Below, one piece after another: positions 25,655 to 35,041 of a DNA stretch of 64,000 nucleotides (its first letter is position 1; each line of letters opens with the position of its first letter). Below the pieces are notes generated by a model. The model worked only from the letters and a program-made list of their open reading frames with translations, did no database searches and was not told the origin of the DNA. Position numbers and translations under genes: made by a program. This stretch comes from Bacillus sp. UNC41MFS5. Lineage in GTDB: Bacteria; Bacillota; Bacilli; Bacillales_B; DSM-18226. The stretch is taken from positions 496,001-560,000 of the forward strand of contig NZ_KK366017.1 in NCBI RefSeq assembly GCF_000686805.1, given 5' to 3'.

Positions 25655-25784
25655 CCATTTTGCATAGACAATCTTGAGAACCTTACTCGATAATCTGAAC
25701 TTCACAGCTGTGAAGTTTTTTTTTTTGAGAAATTTCTGGATAAAAAAGGATTTCAGGGTTATTGAGAAGAATAGTTTAAAAAAG

Positions 25785-25808
25785 GTGGTGGAAAGTGGGG
25801 GAATGTGG
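25785..25808 (+). promoter_or_regulatory. MraZ-binding boxes before mraZ
   Basis: GTGG occurs at 25785, 25795 and 25805, exactly 10 bp apart, within GTGGTGGAAA, GTGGGGGAAT and GTGGTACATT. MraZ proteins bind three or more G-rich direct repeats of about 10-bp period upstream of their own gene. A weak -10 (TTTAAT, 25815-25820) follows, so bound MraZ would cover the -35 region. Confidence 0.65.
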
Positions 25809-25840
25809 TACATTTTTAATAGAAAGTGGGGGTCATGGGT

Positions 25841-26272
25841 ATGTTCATGGGTGAATACCATCACAGCATTGATAATAAAGGCCGACTGATCGTGCCCTCC
25901 AAATTCCGCGATGATCTTGGTGAAATGTTTATCATTACACGTGGATTGGATCAATGTTTGTTTGGTTACCCGATATCAGAGTGGGGGCTGATTGAAGAGA
26001 AATTAAAAGGCTTACCTCTGACAAAAAAAGATGCCCGGGCTTTTACTAGATTCTTCTTTTCAGGTGCAACAGAGAGTGAACTTGATAAACAAGGAAGAAT
26101 TAATATCCCTGCACCACTTTTGCAATATGCAAAGTTGGAAAAAGAATGTGTAATTTTAGGTGTTTCCAATCGAATTGAAATTTGGAGCAAACAGATTTGG
26201 GAAGACTATTTTACCGAGTCAGAAGAATCTTTTGCAGAAATTGCAGAAAATATGATTGGCTTTGATATATAA
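25841..26272 (+). CDS. mraZ: Transcriptional regulator MraZ
   Basis: A 143-residue protein with two SpoVT/AbrB-like halves ([20 protein letters not shown] at the start; [18 protein letters not shown] near residue 80), each with the family's DxxGR motif. MraZ binds DNA as a ring and controls the division cluster. The frame opens at 25826, but ATG 25841 has the GGGGGTC ribosome site and gives the family N-terminus MFMGEY. It is the first gene of the dcw cluster. Confidence 0.96.
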   Translation: MFMGEYHHSIDNKGRLIVPSKFRDDLGEMFIITRGLDQCLFGYPISEWGLIEEKLKGLPLTKKDARAFTRFFFSGATESELDKQGRINIPAPLLQYAKLEKECVILGVSNRIEIWSKQIWEDYFTESEESFAEIAENMIGFDI

Positions 26273-26335
26273 TGGATAAATTATGTTAATATATTTTCTG
26301 TTATATATTGTTCGATTGGAAAAGGTGGTTACTAC

Positions 26336-27268
26336 ATGTTTGAACATACAACTGTGTTGTTAAAAGAAGCTGTTGATGGCTTAAATATTAAGCCTGATGG
26401 AATTTATGTTGATTGTACTTTGGGTGGAGCGGGGCATAGTTCACTTATTCTTTCAAAACTTGGAGCCCGCGGTAAACTATTTGCATTTGACCAAGATGAT
26501 ACTGCAATTGCACACGCAAAAGAGAAGTTGGCTGAATATGGGGATCGTTTAGAAATCATTAAAAGCAATTTCTTGTATTTGAAAGAAGAACTTGAAAATC
26601 GAGGAATTGTTAAAGTGGATGGAGTACTTTACGACCTTGGAGTTTCCTCTCCGCAATTGGATACTCCTGAAAGAGGTTTTAGCTATCATCATGATGCACC
26701 ACTTGATATGAGAATGGATAATGAAGCCGATATTTCTGCCTACGATGTAGTTAATCATTGGGCCTATGAAGACTTGGTGCGCATCTTTTTTCGATATGGT
26801 GAGGAGAAATTCTCTAAACAAATAGCTCGTAAAATAGAAGCAGCAAGGATGGTAAAACCAATTGAAACGACGTCAGAATTAGTTGAACTGATTAAGGACG
26901 CGATTCCGGCCCCTGCAAGAAGAAAAGGTGGACATCCAGCTAAGCGAGTTTTTCAAGCAGTTAGAATTGCTGTGAATGATGAATTAGCGGTGTTCGAACA
27001 GTCAATAAATCAAGCGATTGACTTGTTAAACCCTGAGGGAAGAATAAGCGTTATAACCTTTCACTCTCTTGAGGACAGGATTTGCAAAGCAGCCTTTAAG
27101 AAAGCAAGTGAAACTCCTAATTTACCTCCTGGTTTACCAATTATTCCTGATGAGTATAAACCGATATTAAAGTTAATTTCGCGGAAGCCAATCCTTCCAT
27201 CTGATGAAGAATTAGAGCAAAATAATCGCGCTAGATCTGCTAAACTTAGAGTTGCCGAAAAGCTATAA
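26336..27268 (+). CDS. rsmH: 16S rRNA (cytosine(1402)-N4)-methyltransferase RsmH
   Basis: A 310-residue SAM-dependent methyltransferase (MraW). [15 protein letters not shown] at the N-terminus, [16 protein letters not shown] (motif I, about residues 23-38), [10 protein letters not shown] and [16 protein letters not shown] (about 100-125) and TFHSLEDR near the C-terminus are the family blocks. It modifies C1402 in the ribosomal P site. The ribosome site is AAAGGTGG. Confidence 0.97.
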   Translation: MFEHTTVLLKEAVDGLNIKPDGIYVDCTLGGAGHSSLILSKLGARGKLFAFDQDDTAIAHAKEKLAEYGDRLEIIKSNFLYLKEELENRGIVKVDGVLYDLGVSSPQLDTPERGFSYHHDAPLDMRMDNEADISAYDVVNHWAYEDLVRIFFRYGEEKFSKQIARKIEAARMVKPIETTSELVELIKDAIPAPARRKGGHPAKRVFQAVRIAVNDELAVFEQSINQAIDLLNPEGRISVITFHSLEDRICKAAFKKASETPNLPPGLPIIPDEYKPILKLISRKPILPSDEELEQNNRARSAKLRVAEKL

Positions 27269-27329
27269 GGAAAAATTCGGAAATTCAAAACTAGATTTAA
27301 AAATAGATAATAAGCTGGAGGGGAAGAGT

Positions 27330-27683
27330 TTGAGTAATCTTGCCAGGAAGAATGTAGAACAGCAACACACGGAGCAGAAAGTCCAACAAAAGAGACAAGT
27401 CATTATAAAAAAATCCTGGCTCACTCCAGGGGAAAAAATTATTGGAATAGCCTTTGCTGGATTTGTATGTTTTGGTGCCGTTCATATTATTTCAAATCAA
27501 GCAAAAATTTACGATGTTAATAAAGATATACAGATTATGGAAACAAAGGTAGAGGAACAACAGAAAGTAAATAGTGATTTGCAGGTTCAAGTAAGTGAAT
27601 TAAGTGCATACGATCGAATTTATAAGAAGGCCAAGGAAATGGGCCTAATAAAAAACGAAAATAACGTCAAGGTAGTGCATTAG
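27330..27683 (+). CDS. ftsL: Cell division protein FtsL
   Basis: A 117-residue bitopic protein, the same length as B. subtilis FtsL: a basic cytoplasmic N-terminus (about 1-40), one transmembrane helix (about residues 44-62, IIGIAFAGFVCFGAVHIIS) and an extracellular leucine-zipper-like coiled coil. With DivIB and DivIC it forms the septal complex that activates PBP2B. The frame opens at 27252 inside rsmH, but TTG 27330 has a GGAGGGG ribosome site and the right N-terminus (SNLARKN). Confidence 0.93.
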   Translation: MSNLARKNVEQQHTEQKVQQKRQVIIKKSWLTPGEKIIGIAFAGFVCFGAVHIISNQAKIYDVNKDIQIMETKVEEQQKVNSDLQVQVSELSAYDRIYKKAKEMGLIKNENNVKVVH

Positions 27684-27685
27684 AA

Positions 27686-29932
27686 ATGAACAAGAAACAG
27701 CCATATATGAATGCAGGAGCAACCCTTTTATTTGGATTTTTTGGTTTGCTCTTTTTTGTTTTACTCTTCAGATATTTTTCAATTCAAATCACAGGTGAAG
27801 TTGATGGGCAGCCTCTTGCTGCAAAAGCTCAAGAAAAATATAGCAGGGAAGGGAATTTGATAGCCTTAAGGGGCGATATCTTAGACCGGAATGGCGAAGT
27901 GATTGCTGAAGATACAAATGCCTATACGTTAATTGCTATATTAGATAAAAAGATGACAACAAATTCAAAAAAGCCCCAGCACGTAAAAGATCCGGCGAAA
28001 ACGGCAAAAGAATTGGCAAAATATCTAAAAATGGATGAATTAGAGATTTATAGCATCTTAACAAAAGGAATAAAAAATCATAAATTTCAGGTTGAATTCG
28101 GCAAGGCAGGCAGAGATATTACCCACGAAACAAAGATTAAGATTGAAAAACTTAAACTTCCCGGGATTACATTTATCCGTGATTCCAAACGCTTCTATCC
28201 TAATGGTGTATTTGCTTCCCACTTAGTGGGTTATGCTGACCGGATTGAACAAAAGGACAAAAGTATTAAGTCAGTGGGTAAAATGGGCATTGAAAAAAGT
28301 CTAAATGATGAATTAACGGGGACAAATGGGAAGGTTAATTTTGAAAGTGATTTGTGGGGTTATATACTACCTGATGGAAAAGAAAAGATTACTCCTGCTA
28401 AAAATGGAAATGATGTTTATTTAACCATCGACCAAAAAATTCAAACATTCTTAGAAGATGCAATGAACAAAACAGCAAAGGAATATAAACCGGAAAAAAT
28501 CATTGCGATTGTGGCGGATCCGAAAACTGGTGAAATATTAGCAATGGGACAACGGCCTTCTTTTGATCCAAAAACAAAAGAAGGAATTGAAGATGGCTGG
28601 CATAATGAAGCGATAGAAACTTCATTCGAACCTGGTTCGACCATGAAAATTTTTACGCTTGCCGCAGCCGTCCAGGAAAAGGTGTTCAATCCTAACGAAA
28701 TCTATCAATCTGGTTCATATCAAGTAACTAAAAGGGATAAAGCAATTCATGATCATAATTACTCGGGATGGGGTCCGATCACCTATCTTGAAGGGGTACA
28801 GCGTTCATCAAACGTTGCTTTTGCAAAAATAGCTAAAGAGAAGCTTGGTTTTGAAAAGTTTCGAGAATATTTAACAAAGTTTGGCTTTGATAAGCCCACA
28901 GGAATTGACCTTCCCAACGAAACATCTGGGAAAATCCAATTTACCTATCCGATTGAAAAAATTACTACAGCTTACGGGCAGGGCACAGCAATAACACCCA
29001 TACAGCAAATTCAAGCAGCAACAGCCATTGCAAATGGTGGGAAAATGATAAAACCGCATGTGGTTAAAAAAATTGTCAATCATGATACAGGTGAGGTCAT
29101 TAAATCATCGTCCTCTCAAGTTGTTTCAACACCAATCACAAAAGAAACGGCCAAGGAGGTTCGAGATATCCTTGAAACGGTTGTTACCTCACCTAAGGGT
29201 ACTGGCGGCCGGTATAAAATTGATGGATACAGTGTCGCCGGAAAGACGGGAACAGCTAATATTCCTGGACCGAATGGCGGGTATTTACAAGGTGCTAATA
29301 ACTATATGTTCTCATTTTTAGGAATGGCACCAAAGGATGATCCGGAATTAATTGTTTATGTTGCTGTTCAGCAACCTGAATTAGAGGGGCTTGAAACTGG
29401 TCAAGGTGCGATACCTGTTTCGGCTATTTTTAACCCAGTCATGAAAAACAGCCTACATTACTTAAACATTAAGCCTTCTCAACTTGAAGAGGCACAATTG
29501 AATAAACTAGAAGATTTTAAGGGAAAATCGGTTGCTGAAACCGTAGCTGATTTAAAAGGAAAAGGAATTGAACCTGTTGTAATTGGCAAAGGATCAGAAG
29601 TTGTCAGGCATCTACCAGAGTCTGGGACAACAGTTTTACAGGGTGAGAAGGTAATCATACAAACAAATGGTGAAATAAATGCCCCTGATATGACAGGTTG
29701 GTCGCTTAGAGATGTAATGAAAGTAGCAAATATTGCCGGATTGAAGTTAAATTCAAAGGGCAAAGGGTTTGTAACCCAGCAAAATATTAAACCGAAAACA
29801 CATGTTCAAAAAGGAGATTTTTTAATCGTAGACTTAAAGACTCCTGAAGAGCAGTGGAATCAGGAAAATAATGAAAAAACAAATCCCCAAGGTCAAACAG
29901 AGGAAAATACAGAAGAACAAGTCCAGGATTAA
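27686..29932 (+). CDS. pbpB: Penicillin-binding protein 2B (division transpeptidase)
   Basis: A 748-residue class B PBP. One transmembrane helix (about 12-32) is followed by the dimerisation domain and the transpeptidase domain with Ser318 in EPGSTMK, the SSN motif in RSSNVAF and KTGTA. Two PASTA-type repeats form the C-terminus (from about residue 595), then a Gln/Glu/Asn-rich tail. It cross-links peptidoglycan at the septum with the SEDS partner FtsW. It starts three bases after ftsL; the ribosome site is weak, so coupling is likely. A terminator separates it from spoVD. Confidence 0.96.
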   Translation: MNKKQPYMNAGATLLFGFFGLLFFVLLFRYFSIQITGEVDGQPLAAKAQEKYSREGNLIALRGDILDRNGEVIAEDTNAYTLIAILDKKMTTNSKKPQHVKDPAKTAKELAKYLKMDELEIYSILTKGIKNHKFQVEFGKAGRDITHETKIKIEKLKLPGITFIRDSKRFYPNGVFASHLVGYADRIEQKDKSIKSVGKMGIEKSLNDELTGTNGKVNFESDLWGYILPDGKEKITPAKNGNDVYLTIDQKIQTFLEDAMNKTAKEYKPEKIIAIVADPKTGEILAMGQRPSFDPKTKEGIEDGWHNEAIETSFEPGSTMKIFTLAAAVQEKVFNPNEIYQSGSYQVTKRDKAIHDHNYSGWGPITYLEGVQRSSNVAFAKIAKEKLGFEKFREYLTKFGFDKPTGIDLPNETSGKIQFTYPIEKITTAYGQGTAITPIQQIQAATAIANGGKMIKPHVVKKIVNHDTGEVIKSSSSQVVSTPITKETAKEVRDILETVVTSPKGTGGRYKIDGYSVAGKTGTANIPGPNGGYLQGANNYMFSFLGMAPKDDPELIVYVAVQQPELEGLETGQGAIPVSAIFNPVMKNSLHYLNIKPSQLEEAQLNKLEDFKGKSVAETVADLKGKGIEPVVIGKGSEVVRHLPESGTTVLQGEKVIIQTNGEINAPDMTGWSLRDVMKVANIAGLKLNSKGKGFVTQQNIKPKTHVQKGDFLIVDLKTPEEQWNQENNEKTNPQGQTEENTEEQVQD

Positions 29933-29935
29933 TAG

Positions 29936-29963
29936 AAAATCCCGCTGTCTTAGCGGGATTTTT
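29936..29963 (+). terminator. Terminator between pbpB and spoVD
   Basis: AAAATCCCGCT / AGCGGGATTTTT stem, directly after the pbpB stop. Confidence 0.9.
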
Positions 29964-30048
29964 CCTATCTAATGCCCAAAACCTGCGTTCTAAGAAAAAA
30001 AGTACAAGCATATACATGAACGATAGAAAAAGGAGGGTCGTTCAAACT

Positions 30049-31968
30049 ATGCGTGTTTCAAATGTTACTGTCCGTAAACGATTAATGATTGCACTATTCA
30101 TTGGTATTCTCACCTTCTTAATAATTGATATCCGGCTTGGATACGTCCAATTTGTCCTTGGTGATTGGTTGACCAATGGGGCAAGGGACTCTTGGAGCAG
30201 AAATATCCCTTTTGAACCTGAACGAGGAGAAATTGTTGACCGAAATGGGATTCCTTTAGCAACAAATATTAGTGCGCCAACTGTTTATGTTATGCCAAGA
30301 CAAGTAAAAGATCCGGCAGCAACAGCAGAGAAGCTGGCCTCCGTGTTAAATATGCCAAAAGACAAAGCCTATCGAGAAATTACAAAAAGTGCTTCTTCCG
30401 TTCGGATTAAGGAAGGAAGAAAAATTTCCCATGAAAAGGCAAAGGAAATCAGAGCCCTCGGTCTTGATGGCGTCTATATTGGGGAAGACTCTAAGCGCCA
30501 TTATCCAAATGGAAGTTATCTTTCCCATGTGCTTGGATTCACTGGGGTGGATAACCAAGGTTTGATGGGACTTGAGCAGTACTATGATAAAGAGTTAAGC
30601 GGTGAACGTGGAGCAGTTAAATTTTATGCGGATGCTAAAGGAAAAAGAATGAATAGCATGGCTGATGATTATGAGCACCCTGTAAACGGCCTTGAATTGA
30701 AGCTGACAATCGATTCAAAAATCCAAACGATAGTAGAAAGAGAGTTAGATATTGCGGACGCAAAATATAACCCGGACGGGATTGTTGCCATTGCAATGAA
30801 TCCGAATAATGGAGAAATATTAGCCATGTCGAGCAGACCAACTTTTGATCCGGCTAATTTTCAAAATGTTCCTCAAGAGGTATATAATCGCAATCTCCCT
30901 GTATGGTCAACGTACGAACCAGGGTCAACATTTAAAATTATTACCCTTGCAGCAGCATTGAATGAAGGAAAAGTGAATTTAGAAAAAGAGCATTTCCATG
31001 ATTCAGGGTCGGTTCAGGTAGCGGGAGCTAGGTTAAAGTGTTGGAAACGAGGCGGTCACGGCGATCAGTCCTTTTTAGAAGTTGTGCAAAATTCCTGCAA
31101 CCCTGGGTTTGTCGAATTAGGACAAAGACTTGGGAAAGAAAAATTGTTTAAATATGTGAAGGATTTTGGTTTTGGTCAGAAGACCGGTATTGATTTACAA
31201 GGCGAAGGAACGGGGATTTTATTCAATTTAGATCGTGTAGGGCCAGTTGAACAGGCAACGACAGCCTTTGGACAAGGAGTATCAGTAACACCTATCCAGC
31301 AGGTTACGGCTGTATCTGCAGCCATTAATGGCGGGATATTATATAAGCCGTATATTGCAAAAGAGCTCGTAGATCCAATTACAAACGAAGTGGTAATGAG
31401 AAATTCCCCGGTTGAAAAACGCCGGGTAATTACGGAAGAAACTTCAAAAGAAATCCGTCATGCTCTTGAGAGTGTAGTTGCACAGGGGTCAGGAGGAAAG
31501 GCGTTTGTTGATGGTTATCGTGTCGGTGGAAAAACCGGAACTGCCCAGAAAGCGAAAAACGGGAGATATTTAGAAAATAACTTTATCGTTTCCTTTGTTG
31601 GATTTGCTCCCGCAGATGATCCACAAATTGTTGTCTATGTGGCAGTCGATAATCCAAAAGGAGTTACAGCCTTCGGTGGTACAGTCAGTGCTCCAATTGT
31701 TGGTAATATAATGAAGGATAGTTTGAGCCAGATGGGAATTAAACCTCGAAAGGGTCAAATTGAGAAGGAACTGAAATGGCCCGATACACCGTTATTAAAA
31801 TTACCGGATTTCACAGGATTAACAAAAATGGAGCTAATGGATCAACTGATAAATCTAAAAATTGATGCTAGTGGTGAGGGGGATGTAGTTGTAAGGCAAT
31901 CTCCCGAAGCAGGTGCCAAAGTTAAAGAAGGGTCAAAAATTAGGCTTTATTTTGGTCAAGAAGATTAA
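30049..31968 (+). CDS. spoVD: Stage V sporulation protein D (cortex transpeptidase)
   Basis: A 639-residue class B PBP and sporulation paralogue of PBP2B. The N-terminus RVSNVTVRKRL and one membrane helix (about 12-30) are followed by PFEPERGEIVDRNG, the active serine (Ser293 in EPGSTFK), a NSCNPGF segment at the SxN position, KTGTA and a single C-terminal PASTA domain. It acts with SpoVE to build cortex peptidoglycan around the forespore. The frame opens at ATG 30016, but ATG 30049 has the AGGAGGG ribosome site and the known N-terminus. Confidence 0.95.
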   Translation: MRVSNVTVRKRLMIALFIGILTFLIIDIRLGYVQFVLGDWLTNGARDSWSRNIPFEPERGEIVDRNGIPLATNISAPTVYVMPRQVKDPAATAEKLASVLNMPKDKAYREITKSASSVRIKEGRKISHEKAKEIRALGLDGVYIGEDSKRHYPNGSYLSHVLGFTGVDNQGLMGLEQYYDKELSGERGAVKFYADAKGKRMNSMADDYEHPVNGLELKLTIDSKIQTIVERELDIADAKYNPDGIVAIAMNPNNGEILAMSSRPTFDPANFQNVPQEVYNRNLPVWSTYEPGSTFKIITLAAALNEGKVNLEKEHFHDSGSVQVAGARLKCWKRGGHGDQSFLEVVQNSCNPGFVELGQRLGKEKLFKYVKDFGFGQKTGIDLQGEGTGILFNLDRVGPVEQATTAFGQGVSVTPIQQVTAVSAAINGGILYKPYIAKELVDPITNEVVMRNSPVEKRRVITEETSKEIRHALESVVAQGSGGKAFVDGYRVGGKTGTAQKAKNGRYLENNFIVSFVGFAPADDPQIVVYVAVDNPKGVTAFGGTVSAPIVGNIMKDSLSQMGIKPRKGQIEKELKWPDTPLLKLPDFTGLTKMELMDQLINLKIDASGEGDVVVRQSPEAGAKVKEGSKIRLYFGQED

Positions 31969-31991
31969 TGCAACTAAGAATTCATAAAAGT

Positions 31992-32029
31992 AGAGGCGGT
32001 CGGAATGATTTCCGCCGCCTAATTTTTTC
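31992..32029 (+). terminator. Terminator after spoVD
   Basis: AGGCGG.CGGAA / TTCCGCCGCCT stem with a small mismatch, followed by AATTTTTTC. Confidence 0.87.
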
Positions 32030-32158
32030 ATTAAGCTTTGATTACTAAATAGCAAAATGAAATGTTTTAATGTAAAATAAGATGGAACTTTCTTAAGAGG
32101 AATTTCCAAGGTGAAAATTAGTCATATGTATGTACGGTTATGAGAGGATTTGAGAGAA

Positions 32159-33619
32159 ATGAATCTACAAAAGCTGCTTAAGAATTTGCATCTTCTAGTT
32201 CCTTATCTAGGTGAGGATCCAGAGATAACTTCGATTGAGAACGATAATCGGAAGGTGCAAAACGGGAGCTTATTTATTTGTATTAAGGGATACACAGTAG
32301 ACGGTCATGATTTTGCTGAATCTGCTGTGCAAAGCGGGGCAGCAGCTGTATTAGCTGAGCGTCCGTTATCACTAGATGTACCTGTCATTCTTGTTAAAGA
32401 TACAACGAGAGCAATGGCAGTGCTAGCTGATGCTTTTTATGAGCAGCCAACGAAAAACCTGCACTTAATAGGAATTACCGGAACAAACGGGAAAACAACC
32501 ACCAGCCATTTAATTGAGAAAATATTCGCCGATGCCAATCAAAAAACAGGTCTAATTGGCACTATGTATACTAAAATAGCTGACAAGACGATTGAAACTA
32601 AAAACACAACCCCGGAAAGTTTAACACTTCAAAAAACCTTTAAACAAATGGTTGAAGCAGGTGTTGATATAGCAGTAATGGAGGTTTCCTCACATGCGTT
32701 AGATCTTGGAAGGGTACATGGCTGCGATTATGATGTGGCTGTGTTTACAAACCTTACGCAGGACCACTTGGATTATCATAAAACAATGGATGAATATAAG
32801 CGTGCTAAAAGTTTATTATTTGCCCAGCTGGGTAATACCTTTAATCAGAAAAAACCTAAATTTGCTGTATTAAATGCAGACGACCCTGCTTCTGAGATGT
32901 ATCGAAGGTCGACTGCTGCACATGTTATTACATATGGAATCGACAATAAAGCTGATCTTCAAGCGAAGAACATTCAAATGACTTCTTCAGGTACGCAGTT
33001 TGAGCTTGTAGTCCAATCGGAAAAATATCCGATTAAAATGCAATTAATAGGTAAATTCAGTGTTTATAATGTTTTAGCAAGTATTGGGGCTTCCGTTGTG
33101 TCCGGCATTGATATTAAGGCAGTTATCCAGTCGATCGAAGCTGTAAAGGGCGTATCAGGCAGATTTGAGCTTGTAAATGCAGGACAGGATTTTACAGTTA
33201 TTGTTGATTACGCCCACACACCAGACAGTCTTGAAAATGTATTAAAAACGGTTCAGCATTTTGCTAAGAAGAAGGTTTTCGTTATTGTTGGCTGTGGTGG
33301 TGACCGTGATCGTACGAAGAGACCATTGATGGCTCAAATAGCCTGCCAATGGGCCACAGATCCCATCTTAACTTCGGATAACCCTAGAAGTGAAGACCCA
33401 TTAGCAATATTGAGGGACATGGAAGCAGGAGTGCAAGGTTCAGCATACCGAATGATCCCTGACCGCAAAGAAGCGATTCAAACTGCTATACGAGAGGCAT
33501 CAGCGGGTGATGTAATCTTAATCGCCGGCAAAGGCCATGAAACCTATCAAATTATTGGCAATGTTGTTCACGATTTTGACGATCGGTTAGTTGCTCGGGA
33601 AGCAATTGAGGGGAGTTAG
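32159..33619 (+). CDS. murE: UDP-MurNAc-L-Ala-D-Glu:meso-DAP ligase MurE
   Basis: A 486-residue Mur ligase adding the third peptide residue in the cytoplasm. Three domains are visible: N-terminal UDP-binding ([20 protein letters not shown]), central ATPase ([14 protein letters not shown], about residues 108-121) and C-terminal domain. The DNPR motif in [10 protein letters not shown] is the marker for meso-diaminopimelate, so the wall is DAP-type. The start is ATG 32159; TTG 32150 is too close to the ribosome site. Confidence 0.96.
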   Translation: MNLQKLLKNLHLLVPYLGEDPEITSIENDNRKVQNGSLFICIKGYTVDGHDFAESAVQSGAAAVLAERPLSLDVPVILVKDTTRAMAVLADAFYEQPTKNLHLIGITGTNGKTTTSHLIEKIFADANQKTGLIGTMYTKIADKTIETKNTTPESLTLQKTFKQMVEAGVDIAVMEVSSHALDLGRVHGCDYDVAVFTNLTQDHLDYHKTMDEYKRAKSLLFAQLGNTFNQKKPKFAVLNADDPASEMYRRSTAAHVITYGIDNKADLQAKNIQMTSSGTQFELVVQSEKYPIKMQLIGKFSVYNVLASIGASVVSGIDIKAVIQSIEAVKGVSGRFELVNAGQDFTVIVDYAHTPDSLENVLKTVQHFAKKKVFVIVGCGGDRDRTKRPLMAQIACQWATDPILTSDNPRSEDPLAILRDMEAGVQGSAYRMIPDRKEAIQTAIREASAGDVILIAGKGHETYQIIGNVVHDFDDRLVAREAIEGS

Positions 33620-33621
33620 CT

Positions 33622-34065
33622 ATGTATTTAGCTTTAAAAGACTTGGTAAGTCTATTTGAGAAAAGTCGTGGGGTCAAAGATAACCTGTTATTTTTGACAG
33701 TTTGCGACCAAGCTCATTCAGCACAGCCAAAAGGATTATTTATATCATTAACTAAAGACGCAGGGGAACTTTCTGATGCAATTTCTAACGGAGCAATAGC
33801 CGCGATTTGGGATCAAGGACACGAACTTCCAAGCTATATACCGAACCAGTTTCCACTATTCTTTACACCAGACCCTGCAGAGGCAATCGTAACTATCTTA
33901 AGTCGTTATATTGAAAAATTAAATGGAGAAACAGATAAAATTATGGAGATAACTAACTTTAAATTTACAAATAAAAAACTTCTTAATAAAAATAAAGAAA
34001 CATATGATATAGCTGTGATGTTAAACGAAATTACATGCAAAAACGACGCTGAAAGGAGGGAATAA
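33622..34065 (+). CDS. Stand-alone Mur-ligase N-terminal-like protein
   Basis: A 147-residue protein placed three bases after murE and one base before mraY. The region from about residue 20 to 100 ([30 protein letters not shown], then [15 protein letters not shown]) follows the MurE/MurF N-terminal UDP-sugar-binding domain, but the usual DSR motif is missing and the Gly-Thr-Asn-Gly-Lys-Thr ATPase motif and the C-terminal domain are absent. So it cannot be a ligase. It could be a relic of murF or a regulatory subunit. B. subtilis has no gene here; its murF lies elsewhere. Coding potential is real: good start (AGCTATG after GGGAGTTAG) and tight packing. Confidence 0.78.
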   Translation: MYLALKDLVSLFEKSRGVKDNLLFLTVCDQAHSAQPKGLFISLTKDAGELSDAISNGAIAAIWDQGHELPSYIPNQFPLFFTPDPAEAIVTILSRYIEKLNGETDKIMEITNFKFTNKKLLNKNKETYDIAVMLNEITCKNDAERRE

Positions 34066-34066
34066 A

Positions 34067-35041
34067 ATGCTCGAGCAAGTTATTTTCTTCACAATAATTA
34101 TGGGATTTCTTATCTCGGTATTACTTTCTCCAGTGTTTATTCCCTTCTTAAGAAGGTTGAAATTTGGACAAAGCATTCGTGAGGAGGGGCCAAAATCCCA
34201 TCAAATAAAATCAGGCACACCCACCATGGGTGGTGTAATGATTTTGTTTTCGATTGTTATTACAACACTTGTAATGACAGGTAAGTTTTCTGCACCGACT
34301 GTTAAAACTTATTTGCTACTTCTCGTTACACTTGGATTTGGATTGCTTGGGTTTTTAGACGATTTTATCAAAGTTGCTCTTAAAAGGAATTTAGGATTAA
34401 CTTCTAAACAAAAGCTGGCAGGTCAAATCATTATTTCAGTAATTTTTTATCTTATTTATAAACAACAAGGTTTTTCTACCGAAATAAGCATTCCCTTTAC
34501 GGATTCCACATTGGATTTAGGGTGGTTTTTCATTTTCTTCATCATATTCTGGTTGGTCGGCTTCTCCAATGCTGTTAATTTAACAGATGGATTGGATGGT
34601 TTGGTGTCAGGCACCGCAGCAATTGCATTTGGTGCATTTGCTGTTCTTGCGTGGAATCAATCACAACTGGAAATTGCGATATTTTCTGTTGCGGTGGTAG
34701 GCGCTGTACTAGGATTCTTGGTATTTAATGCCCATCCGGCTAAGGTTTTTATGGGAGATACAGGTTCACTGGCACTCGGAGGTGCAATTGCAACGATTGC
34801 TATTCTTACGAAGCTTGAAATTTTACTTATTATCATTGGTGGAGTATTTGTTATTGAAACGTTATCGGTTATTTTGCAGGTTATTTCCTTCAAAACGACG
34901 GGTAAACGAATTTTCCGTATGAGCCCATTACATCATCATTATGAATTAGTTGGCTGGTCGGAATGGCGGGTAGTCGTCACTTTTTGGAGCGTTGGATTAA
35001 TTCTTGCGATACTAGGAATCTATATTGAGGTGTGGTTATAA
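34067..35041 (+). CDS. mraY: Phospho-MurNAc-pentapeptide transferase MraY
   Basis: A 324-residue enzyme with ten hydrophobic helices that moves phospho-MurNAc-pentapeptide onto undecaprenyl phosphate, giving lipid I. Conserved loops are KSGTPTMGG (about residue 46), GFLDDFIKV (Asp pair), NLTDGLDGL and the C-terminal [15 protein letters not shown] with the HHH motif. A strong AAAGGAGGG ribosome site precedes ATG 34067. Confidence 0.97.
   Translation: MLEQVIFFTIIMGFLISVLLSPVFIPFLRRLKFGQSIREEGPKSHQIKSGTPTMGGVMILFSIVITTLVMTGKFSAPTVKTYLLLLVTLGFGLLGFLDDFIKVALKRNLGLTSKQKLAGQIIISVIFYLIYKQQGFSTEISIPFTDSTLDLGWFFIFFIIFWLVGFSNAVNLTDGLDGLVSGTAAIAFGAFAVLAWNQSQLEIAIFSVAVVGAVLGFLVFNAHPAKVFMGDTGSLALGGAIATIAILTKLEILLIIIGGVFVIETLSVILQVISFKTTGKRIFRMSPLHHHYELVGWSEWRVVVTFWSVGLILAILGIYIEVWL

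Larger units (their letters stand above)
25052..25717. repeat. Nested inverted-repeat island between bshC and mraZ
   Basis: A 666-bp non-coding block. Outer arms 25052-25082 and 25687-25717 are inverted copies that agree at 28 of 31 positions; each contains a short palindrome (AACTTCACAGCT.TGAAGTT). Inside lie two inverted copies of a GC-rich repeat (25145-25282 and 25520-25654). The 237 bp between the inner copies are AT-rich and I see nothing in them. The arms also overlap the bshC terminator and a terminator-like hairpin before mraZ. Confidence 0.75.

Noticed and set aside
25484..25954. 156-codon minus-strand frame over the repeat island and mraZ start
   Set aside because: It is created by the GC-rich repeat and crosses two unrelated sequence types; no ribosome site or family pattern.
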